DNA of 64,000 bases, from positions 275,997 to 339,996 of the forward strand of contig MNCI01025089.1 of NCBI GenBank assembly GCA_015680685.1, in the 5' to 3' direction. The notes below the pieces were generated by a model that saw only the letters and a program-made list of their open reading frames with translations, did not search any database and was not told where the DNA came from. How positions within the stretch are numbered: the first letter of the stretch is position 1; every line of letters begins with the position of its first letter. Positions 22,880-32,453 of this stretch are shown one piece after another. The translations under genes and the position numbers were made by a program. The DNA comes from Gnetum montanum (lineage: Eukaryota; Streptophyta; Gnetopsida; Gnetales; Gnetaceae).

Positions 22880-23353
22880 TAAATGGACAAAGTTTCATGA
22901 CAAAAATTATGGGATGACCAAGACTAGATTGACTACCATTAAAAAATTAGAGTGTTATGTTACAAAATTTTATTTGAGTGGATTCATTACAAAATGATGG
23001 AAAAGGTAGACAACCATCAAAGTTTGTAAAATTGCAGAGGTCTTTAGAAATCCCCTGAAAATGAATCTTCTTATTGTCACTAGTGGTGGTAAAGTTTCCA
23101 ACCTTGATTATTATGTTGATGCTTCTCTTTTATGCAGAACATTTTTAAGGGATGGACTGAGATTTCTCCTCATCATTCCATGGGTCTAGAAAATATGTCA
23201 CATGTGAGCTTTAACCCCTGCATGTGCTACTATTTGTCTATGAGCATATCCTCTATTGTTCTCCTCTTGGCTTCATTTCCATTACTTTTTACAAGACCAT
23301 CAACCTTAGGGATTTCATTTGGCATCATCTTAAATCACCAAAGGATCAACATT
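22880..23353. other. Unassigned, possibly internal sequence of the neighbouring gypsy element
   Basis: No domain could be recognised on either strand. Position to the right of a minus-strand 3' LTR suggests retroelement 3' region. Confidence 0.3.
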
Positions 23354-23666
23354 AGTTTTGATAATTTTTCATTAATGATTAACCCTTTCTAAATTATTAG
23401 TTATCTCAAAATTGGAAAAACTTTTAGCATGTAAGCTCAAGATGATTTCATAATAATGTTTCCCAAGTTCTAAGGTAACTAAAATCATCAATTTGTTTAA
23501 GCTAATTTGATTATTTTTACTATTAGTTANGATGATTTTAGTTACCTTAGAACTTGGGAAACATTATTATGAAATCATCTTGAGCTTACATGCTAAAAGT
23601 TTTTCCAATTTTGAGATAACTAATAATTTAGAAAGGGTTAATCATTAATGAAAAATTATCAAAACT
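23354..23666. repeat. Perfect 136-bp inverted repeat bounded by N
   Basis: 23354-23489 and 23531-23666 are exact reverse complements, with a 41-base spacer. The right arm is flanked on both sides by single Ns (23530, 23667). The exact fit to the Ns suggests a join made during gap filling rather than biology. Confidence 0.9.
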
Positions 23667-23667
23667 N

Positions 23668-24149
23668 AAGCATTAAAGATAAATTGAAATTGATGAGAAG
23701 TTGATTGCAAAATCATGCATAAATTTAGAGAAGTAATCAATGATGTTCTTGAAGCTATGAGGTTTGGTTTAGAGCAAGTGGATCCTCCCCAAAGCAACCT
23801 CTTGTGAGAATGCCCTTGTATAACCACTTCTATGAATGTTCGTGGATGCCTTAGAAGTTAAATGTAGATCATGCCTTTATTTCAAACAACACACAATTAC
23901 CTTTTTTAGGATCTTTCACTATACTATACAAAATCGTTAGGCCCATAATTGCATGTAGTAGCAAGGTGAATAATGGAATGAGAATGAATTGCAAAGATTG
24001 GAATGTAAGGCACTTAACCATGTCCAAAATAGGTTCTTGTGTCAATTGTGATTAAGATGATCATCAAACCTATTCGTTCAAGTTTTAAACTAAGTCCATA
24101 CCATTAACAGTGACCTCACATTGATGTGTTCCTTCCTCCCTACCATGAT
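23668..24149. other. Unassigned AT-rich DNA
   Basis: Nothing recognised; may be retroelement internal sequence. Confidence 0.35.
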
Positions 24150-27060
24150 GAGCCCACAACAATCACAAAGAACAAACATCACTCTAAAAAGAGAAGAAAG
24201 GAGAAGAAGGAAGGAAGGCAGGGCCTTAGTTAGAGAGGTGCCCTTAGGCATGGGAAACATGTCTTTCTAGCCCCATAACCAATGCTTGTAACCCATTATT
24301 ATGTTTAAGGGATGTGCTTTGAATTCTCATTTTTTTTCTTTTTCTCTCTTTTTTGTTGTTTCTTTTGCTCTTCTTCTTTCTTCGTTTTCTTCATGGGAAC
24401 CACACCATGAAAAGACATGCTTTTGGTTAATTTATTCTTTTTCTTCTTTTTCTTCTTCCACTTAGTCTTTCCTTCTTTCTTCAAGGCACAATGATTAGTA
24501 GTTAATTTTATTTTCATGTAAGAAGAACCTTATTATTTTCATGATATAGACCTTTTATTTAAAGAACTAGAGGGATGGATGATGTGGTCTCATTCCTTTA
24601 CACAATCATTTATCCAATCATCTTGATAGCATAGGACAAAGATCCAACAAATGGTGTTGACATCTACATCATGATTGTCAATATTTGTATTAATAAAGAC
24701 ATAGTAGACATTCATAAAATAGAAAGGACATGACTCAACAAAAGAGAAAATTATAAAAAAAAAAGAAAAATTCCAAGAAATGGAAAACATATTAACAATT
24801 AGAAAATATTTGAAGGAATAAAAAAGGATAAAAAATTGTAAAATGAAAAAGTGAAAATGTACTTATTAGTTCTTCATTCAAGATGGAGCATCTCCCCCAT
24901 GACTAAACTCATGGGTAAGCATTTAAAGAATGGACCACATATTCCCTTGGTTATACATAATAAGCTTTCCATTTATCATCTTTGATAATTTAATTTTTCA
25001 CTTGATAGCACATTTAATAGTGATGATAGTCACATTTCTATCATTTGGAAATACATCTTTAGCTCACCTAGAAGACATTTTCTTTTTAAGCGGTCCAGAC
25101 ATGTTTCCTTGTTTATTTTCCATTTTACTTCTTGTGTCTCCTTGTCTAACATCTTCTTTCAGTGTATAGTCAGAGTATAAGATGTTATTCTTTATTTCTC
25201 TATTTGGTTCATTTTCTTAGGACAAGAACTAATAAGTGGGTTGGGTGTTTCCATTCTTCTTTTGAAGGGTTTTGTATTTTATTTTTCAAGCCACTCGGTG
25301 TCTTTTGTTATAGTGGCTATTGTGTAGACTTTGTTTTGCATACACACTTGTTCCTTAAGTTTGTTATGGGTTAGTATAGGAATCATGTTAACACTTTGAA
25401 CTTTTGGCCAACAACTGCACCCTTTATCATTATTAGTAATGCATGGAATTTTCTGTCTCTCCACAATGCACAATGATAAATAAATTTTAGTTTCATGTAA
25501 GAAGAACCATATTATTTTGATGATATAGACCTTTTATTTAGAGAACTAGATGAATGGATGATGTTATCTCATTTCTTTACACAATTATTTACCCAATCAT
25601 CTTGATAGCATAGGACAAAGACCCAACAGATGGTGTTGACATTTGCATCAAGATTGACAATATTTTTATTAATAAAGACATAGTAAACATTCATAAAACA
25701 TAAGGGAAATGACTCAATAAAAGAGACAATTATAAAGAAAATAAAAATAACAAGAAATGGAAAACGTATTAAGAATTAGAAAATATTTGAAGAAATAAAA
25801 AAAGGATAAAAAATTGTAAAACAAAAAAGTGAAAAGGTACATATTAGTTCTTGATTCAAGATGGAGCATCTCTCCCATGACTAAACTCATGGGTGAGCAT
25901 TCAAAAAATGAACCACACATTTTCTTGGTTATACATAGTAAGTTTCCCATTTATCATCTCTAATGATTTAATTTTTCAATTGGTAGCACATTTAACAGTG
26001 ATGGTAATCACATTTAAATCATTTAAAGAGACATCTTTAGCAAGACTAAAAGACATTTTCTCTCTAAGGGGTCTAGACATGTTTCCTTGTTTATTTTCTA
26101 TTTTAGTTCTTGTGTTTCCTTATTTGACATCTTCTTTTGGTGTATAGTCAGAGTATAAGATGTTATTCTCTAAGTTTCTATTTGGTTCATTTTCTTAGGA
26201 CAAGAACTAATAAGTGTGCTGGATGTTTCTATGCATCTTTTGAAGAGTTTTGTATTCTCATGTTTGAGCCATTGGGTATCTTTTGATTTGGTGGCTATTG
26301 TGTAGACTTGGTTTTGCACACACACTTGTTCCTTACTTTTTTTGTGGGTTGGTATAGGGATTTTGTTAACACTTTGAACTTTCAACCTACAGCTACATCC
26401 TTTATCATTATTATTAATGCATGGAATTTTTTTTCTCTCCACAATGATAGGTTCATCTTTTATGGTTTGTGTCGAAGTGGTAATGGTTGTTGGATTTTGC
26501 ATAGGATTAGGAGACATTATTCTTGTGAGAACAGAGGTTGCGCTAGATTGTCCTTATGCTAGTTTTGATGAGTTAGTAAGTTTACTACTTTTATTCATGT
26601 GTGGGAACTATCCAACATAAATGATGTTTCTAAGACTTTTGCTAAGATCTAGTAACATTATCATTTACTTGAATGTTCCCAACACAAGTCACATTCTTTT
26701 GTTGAGTTTGTGGTGACAATCCTTCGTGTAGTGGTGACATATGTTGGAGGGAAGTATGAAAGTATTGAGGATGTGACGGAGCATAGGTGGTCAAAGATCA
26801 TGATCCCACAAGAGATGTTATGTGTTGATGGTATTCATGGGAGTAGTAGTAGTGATTTCAAGTAAGGAAAGTAGAACCATTTAGAGAAATAGGTTGTTGA
26901 ACATAGTATCCATAATGGTCTGGCTAGTGATAAGAGTATCGCTAGTTTATTAATGGCATCCCCCACGACTATGGGTTTTGCCATTATGATTGATAAGAAG
27001 TCCCATTGTGATAGTACTATTGGTTATAGGAATGTTTATAATTACTGTTGAGGCCAACCT
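24150..27060 (-). mobile_element. Gypsy derivative E4 without pol, rearranged
   Basis: On the minus strand the order is gag C-terminal remnants (about 27060-26520), a protease tail (KIPCINNNDKGCSC, 26440-26380), the CATGGGGGAG landmark that marks pol end in E1, and then E1-type 3' region (24150-24905, matching 37600-37760 of E2). No RT, RNase H or integrase is found between protease tail and 3' region, and the protease core itself is missing. LTRs were not found. A ~975-bp part is duplicated in tandem. Confidence 0.65.
24487..26440 (-). repeat. Two-copy ~980-bp tandem duplication inside E4
   Basis: 24487-25468 and 25469-26440 align throughout with moderate divergence. Each copy contains a protease tail (25473-25279 and 26440-26170), the pol-end landmark with CTCCCCCATGACTAA (24894 and 25871) and the beginning of the 3' region. 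The duplication therefore happened after pol had been lost, and is itself old. Confidence 0.85.
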
Positions 27061-28200
27061 TACCCATGCTAGGCATGGGGCCACAATCAACAACTATATA
27101 TTCCAAAGTAACTTTTGAGGAAACAAAAGATCAAGGATGGTATTTCCATGGGGTACAATGGCTAAAGACATGAAGTATCTCATTGAAGGTAGTGTAAGAT
27201 AATCCTAACTATACACACAAATTACTTAAATATTAGAATAGTTATGGTCAGATGTGGAAGGCAATAAAAAATTTTACATCAAGCATATTAGAGGTAATCA
27301 ACTAGATTTAGAAGTTTGCTATGTTACAACTAGAATCCTACTTAGCTCTTGCAACTTAATCAATAAGATTTGTTTGAGTTCACCTCAACTTAGACTATAA
27401 ACTAGAATATCAATTAACCTACCTAGAGAAGACTGCACATCTAGTTTATATTAGTCATGAGTACTTGAGGATGAGCAATATATTTTTCTTAATTATCTTT
27501 TAACTGAATACCTACAATCAAAGTATAATACTACATTTAGGGGTGCTTAGCCACTTTGTTGAGTCTATATTTATTTTCCATGAGATAGATGTACTATTTG
27601 GCAAATAAATCTTTTCTAGTCCATGAACAAATACAATTTTAAATTTTAGAGATGTGTTCCTAAAAAGAGTATAGACCTGAAAATAGTTCAACTTAAATTT
27701 GCACCCTTAATTGACATTTTTATATAATTTAAAAGTTACTTCAATCATTATAACTTCATTGCTACATGCTTAACATGTAATGAAAAAGTTTTAATATCTT
27801 CAAAGTTAGCTATATGCACTTTGAGATGGTGCTTTATTAAATTTTTTTTGTTCAACTATAAAATCTAAAAAGGGGGAAAACCATAGCAAACCGTAATAAT
27901 TATAAACATACTAAAAAAACATTAAATTTATGAGTTTCTAACCCATTATAAATATTATATTCATTAAGGTTAAGGTTATCTGCACAGTTCCAGAATTTAT
28001 ATGATCAATGTATTATGTTATATAAAAGTGTTTTTGAACCAGTTATACCAGTTACTAAAATTTAGTTAAAATAATCATTTTAAAAATTAAAATAAAAGCT
28101 TTATTACATCTGAAATTGAACATATCACATTTTCATGAAGACGATGTTTAACAATTAAAAATTCCGAGTGAAACCACGATGAAGATTGGAATTCAAAGTT
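27061..28200. other. AT-rich DNA without recognised features
   Basis: No ORF of note and no repeat structure seen. Confidence 0.5.
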
Positions 28201-28270
28201 AATAATAAGTTGTGCAGCTGATTAGAGGGAGCGATAAACCTTGATGGAAGCAATTTTAATCTTGACACAG

Positions 28271-28476
28271 TCAAAGTTTAAAGGTAAGGTGGAGAAATGA
28301 AAGAATAAGCAGAGAAATGAAGCAATAGCTACGCATCTTAGCCTCAGCACTTGGGGGCAGATCTGCAGGCGGTGGAATAACTTTGGTGTTGGCGGTCGGT
28401 TCGTCCTCCACAATGAAAACTGTGGCCAGTCCCACCGAGATGTGTGCGTCCAGATGGCAGTGCAAGATCCACGCCC
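28271..28476 (-). CDS. Laccase (multicopper oxidase) terminal exon, partial gene
   Basis: The minus strand shows a strong 3' splice site (T-rich tract ending TTTCAG) at 28478-28477, then an open exon of 67 codons to TGA at 28273-28271. It encodes AWILHCHLDAHISVGLATVF followed by VEDEPTANT and PPPADLPPS. H-C-H-x3-H supplies type 1 and type 3 copper ligands, with Leu ten residues after Cys as in plant laccases, which oxidise monolignols in the cell wall. The usual plant ending is near DLPxC; here the chain goes on with a hydrophobic tail (SYCFISLLILSFLHLTF). CpG-containing codons and absence of stops contrast with surrounding decay. Upstream exons are not seen up to 29760, so this is either the end of a gene with a very long intron or a displaced exon. 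Confidence 0.8.
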
Positions 28477-28499
28477 CTGAAACATAAAACACAACAAAA

Positions 28500-29190
28500 C
28501 AAATCATAAACAGTACTTTTACTTGTAACAAAAAAAATGACGTGGGGTGGTCGTGGCAGTTTCTCCACGCAGTGTTTCGTATCGCAACGGCAGTTCGCAA
28601 TTGACGGTGGTTTCTTCACCCAGAGACCACTATAAACAGGGGAAGTCGGCAGCCAGCACAAGGGGACCAAGGCCTGCAGCCAGCAGGAGGGGATCTCTTT
28701 TTTGACAAACGTAGGCTCTTCTCAGATGTTGGCCTTTTCTTCTGACACCGAGGAAGCCAGCAGTCTCTCTCACTAGCAAGGTAGAGCAGGGCTAGCAGGC
28801 AACAACAATTGTCGTGATGACCGCAGTTGCAACGGTGTGGTGCAATGCACTGCAGCAGGGAAGCTTCTCCCGCAGTTAACGGCAGGTGTGAACTCGCGGG
28901 ATGCAGCGGAGGTGATTCACTTTTCTCTTTTCGCGAGCAGCGGAGGTGATGCGTCGCGTCGTAGTGGCAGATCGGGATAGCAACCTTGTGCCCATGGCAG
29001 TAGAAACGTCGACGTTAGCATAGCAGTAGGATTCTCCTTCCTTCCTGTCTGTGGCAAGCGGATCGTCTTGACGATCAGGTCAACGGCTGGGTTCTCTAGA
29101 CGACGAGGCAGCACACAATAATAGACGTGTCTGCACACTTCAGAAATGGTGGTTTTTGGCGTTCTTTTTTTACAGTATCTTTCCACATCG
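28500..29190. other. GC- and CpG-rich island next to the laccase exon
   Basis: About 690 bases with many CpG (gcgtcgcgtcgtag, cgtcgacgtt, tctagacgacgagg) in an otherwise CpG-poor window. A short direct repeat, GCAGCGGAGGTGAT, occurs near 28903 and 28938. Frames are open in places (for example 29186-28917 minus) but none shows a family. It would be intron of the laccase if that gene continues to the right; it could also be a promoter or a young insertion. 29190-29760 is T-rich and carries CTGCCTCGTAT twice (29237 and 29557). Confidence 0.5.
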
Positions 29191-29929
29191 TGTCTTGATG
29201 TTTTTATGTGTGTGTTTATTCTCCTTCTTTTTTATCTGCCTCGTATCTTTTTTTCTTCTGAACGTTTTATTGCTTTCATTATCTAAACTTCTTTAGCGTT
29301 TCATATCGATTTTCGCTTTTCCTTTTGTCAGTATTTATTTTTATTCTTGTGCCTCTGAGTTTTTAATGTCAGTTTTCTTCTTTTTCATTTATTCTTAGCT
29401 GTTCCTTGGTGATTCCTGCCTCTCACTCCATTTTTACGTTATCTTTATGTTTCTGCATTTTGTATTCAAAAGTTCCTTTCTTCGTTTATTTCTGTTGAGA
29501 TTAACGGAGCTTGCCTTATACACGTGTTGGACTGTTACTTTCCGTTTCTTCCTCCTGCCTCGTATTTTTGGTTTATCTTCTCTGTTCAAGGTGGCAGACA
29601 ATTTCTACGTTTTCTTTTCTCTCACTCCTATGCATGGAGATGTAAAAACGAAAGGTGACACTAACAGTCACGTTTCTCCCCTGGTCTACATGAGATCCAT
29701 CCTTCTTTCCATTGGTGGGTACAAGCAGCATTACCATAACGTGTATAATACTTCATAAGCAAGAAAATTTGCATTTTATTTTGGATTATTTATTGTACTC
29801 TTTTAAAATTGCACAATTAAAGTTATTTTTTTACTATTTTGTTTAAAATATTATTATTATTGTTTTTGTCGCATAGGGTTTTCCAACTAAGATTATTCTT
29901 AGTTTCCGTACCCACCCATACAGGAGGCA

Positions 29930-31205
29930 TCCTATAGTCTCCTAAAATGAGTTTTCACAAGTGTTGGCATATCCAAAATTTTTGCATCCACAATTACCTT
30001 GTGGGTAAGATAATCTCTTAGGCATTTGCATTTTTACAAACTTGAAATTTAAAATAAAAGCCCCAACTCTTGTATGTGTAACATAATTGGGCAATAGCCC
30101 TTTGCACGTTTATATTGGTAGATGTTACATCCATCATCCTCTTCTATATCTAAGTTTGAAGCCTCTACTACTATAACTATTTTCCCTTTCTACCAATCCT
30201 TGCCTATTTCCTTGTTCTTTTTTCCCTTCTTATTTTGATCACTTAATCCTTTTTGCTTTAGATTTTCCTCTATGATTTTCAAGTTGGTTGTGACTTTTTC
30301 ATTCATCAACTCCCATATCTTATCTATCATTGTGTCAATCTTAGTAATAGACTTTTGCATTGGCAAGGTTCTATGTGAGATTAACTCATCAAGAGCTGCC
30401 TCTTTTTCTTGATCATAAATATGAACCTCTTTTTTTAGAATAGTTGGATCCTCGTTATATTCCTCTACACTCTTCTTTTTATACAAATCTCCTTCTTCTT
30501 TTGCCAACTATTCAACTAGCATTTGTATATGATGGACTCTCAATTCTAATAATCATCCTTTAGCATAGATCCCATGGGCCTCCCTCATTTTTTTATGAAG
30601 CCCATCTATGATCTGGAGATGTTGCTCTTTTTGAGAGAAATCATGGCTTGGACATTTATGTAGTAGAGAATAGTATCTATCCAAGGCTACATTCAAGGAT
30701 TCATGGTTTTCTTACTTCCACCCTTGGAATTATTTTCTTAGATTGGACATTATTTCATAGGTTTCTTATTTTTTCTTGAAGAGCTCAAGCATTGTGAACC
30801 ACTAGTGGATTGAATCTAGTTTCAATGATCTATAAAACCTTTAATCTTCTTCTATTAGTATCCTAGGAAGGGGCTTAAGATTTTGTCACTTAGTTTCAAT
30901 ATTTTGTAAGGTGCAGGAATCATGGAAGGCTTGTAAATGATGTTTTGGATCAATATTATAGCCTCCCTCAAATTTAGGAATGTTATGCATATCAAGACAT
31001 TTGATGTAGCTTTCCCTTTGATGTCTATTCTAATTGCCTCCCTAATTTGTATCATGCTCCTAGTAGCCAAAAAGGGTTTATCTTTATCAGACATGTGATG
31101 GTGATAATCCATATTTCTATTTGTTTGATAGTGATGGTCTCGTCTATGCTTACTTTGATATCTTTCATATTGTCTTTGATTTCTATTTTTATCTTCCTCT
31201 TGACC
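29930..31205 (-). pseudogene. Gypsy gag fragment of the E1 family
   Basis: Minus-strand pieces: a charged RD/H-rich part near 31200-31080 (RRDHHYQTNRNMDYHHH), capsid pieces around 30950-30550, an alpha-helical part at 30507-30190 (KKKSVEEYNEDPTILKKEV; PMQKSITKIDTMIDKIWELM) and a broken knuckle near 30110-30060 that still reads Q-Y-K-x-A-K-G-Y-C-P-I. The same blocks occur in order in E2 (40373-39708). It ends abruptly at about 31205 against plus-strand retroelement sequence, so it is truncated. The left limit is approximate. Confidence 0.75.
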
Positions 31206-31665
31206 CCTTAGACGGCTAATAGATTTTCAGGAGTACAAGGATAAAGCCAGAGCCTATGAGGAGAAACAATGGGTGTTCGCAACTTGGTATGTCAAAGCCA
31301 ATCAAATGTTTCTGCAACTACCCTTTTCATGAAAAGTGTCGACTCCATCAAACATTGGAACACTAGCATGGATGACGCAAGACACTTGGACTAAAGAGGA
31401 GAAGCTCTAAGCCATACTTCAGCATCATCAAGCCTCAAAACCTGGAGCACAAGACAAAGAGAAGGCACCAATGGAGGAGCCACCGCCACCTGGAACTACA
31501 TGAGTTACATCCGCTTTTGTAGATGTAGAACATCTGTGTTGTGTCTTTATTTTTTTTCATTTCATATTGCGGCATAGTCCCATTTTCATCATCCAAGAAT
31601 CTCATACCTATCCACTATGTAATAACTATAACTCGAGGACGAGTCTTCATTTAGTTGTGGGGCTA
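31206..31665 (+). pseudogene. 3' end of a gypsy internal region with a broken ~100-codon frame
   Basis: From 31206 a frame reads RLIDFQEYKDKARAYEEKQW, FATWYVKANQMFLQLPF, then WTKEEKL, ILQHHQASKPGAQDKEKAP, MEEPPPPGTT and a stop at 31501. Two in-frame stops (TGA after PF, TAA after EKL) each fit a C-to-T change. I do not recognise the product. After it come the landmark CTCGAGGACGAGTC and TTGTGGGGCTA (polypurine tract), right before the LTR, so this is the 3' end of a plus-strand gypsy element. Confidence 0.55.
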
Positions 31666-32453
31666 TGATGAGTCACGTTTTGGGTGACTGCGATATCGCG
31701 TATGTGATATTGCAGCCTGGCTCTAGTTCTATAAATAAGAGGCAACTCTCCTTTGTTTCGCATTCATTTTTAGTCGCATAGCGAAGCTCTGGCAGTTTTT
31801 CCCTTCTAGAGATAGAATAATTTCCTAGTGTTTGCCCGTAGTGTGGTGATTGTAATTGTACAACATCCTTATTCAAGTATGACGTACTTGGACACGCACA
31901 TGACCAGAAATAAAGATCGAGATTACTTCATCATTGCAACATTCACTTAGTTTAATTATTTATTTATTTAATTGTTATTCACTACTTTCTTAGTTAATCT
32001 TTCTCACACTTATCTCATGTTAAATGTCAACTTAATCGTGAGCATTTAAGTGTAACTACTTGGTTACCAGGTAGCGTACCTAGGCCATGCGCTTGGTAAT
32101 CCCAGTGGTAGTCATGCATGAAGTCCAAGATGTGTATGGATGATTAAGGAATAGATGCTCATCAAACTTAGGCTAGTTTAGATTCCTTCTCCCCATTTCC
32201 CTCTTAGATTAGTTAACATTACTTTCCATTGAATTCAGGATAAGCGTAGATTAGGAAACACATCATACACCTCACTCTGGACTAAACCATACACGACAAA
32301 GATAATACTAGTCCAGGTGGGAAGATAGCGAACTGCAACCTAAGGCTAACTGTCTAGGTGCCACAACTAGTCCGTCTGCAGAGTTCAACTAGATCATGTG
32401 TGAAAATGCTTGTATTTGTATGGTTGAGTGTAGGGGTACCTCACCACTCATCA
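31666..32453 (+). repeat. Gypsy 3' LTR, E1-related (788 bp)
   Basis: Starts TGATGAGTCACG after a polypurine tract and ends CCACTCATCA. It shares R-U5 with E1 LTRs (ggtaatcccagtggtag; agttcaactagatcatgtg). The TATA box TATAAATA is at about 31730. No PBS follows it, consistent with a 3' LTR. Confidence 0.85.

Noticed and set aside
24305-24517. Lys/Glu-rich 70-codon minus-strand ORF
   Set aside because: It is the translation of a CT-rich tract in the E4 3' region, not a coiled-coil protein gene.
28344-28670. Alternative minus-strand ORFs overlapping the laccase exon
   Set aside because: They are other frames of the same DNA; only the frame with HCHLDAH matches a family.
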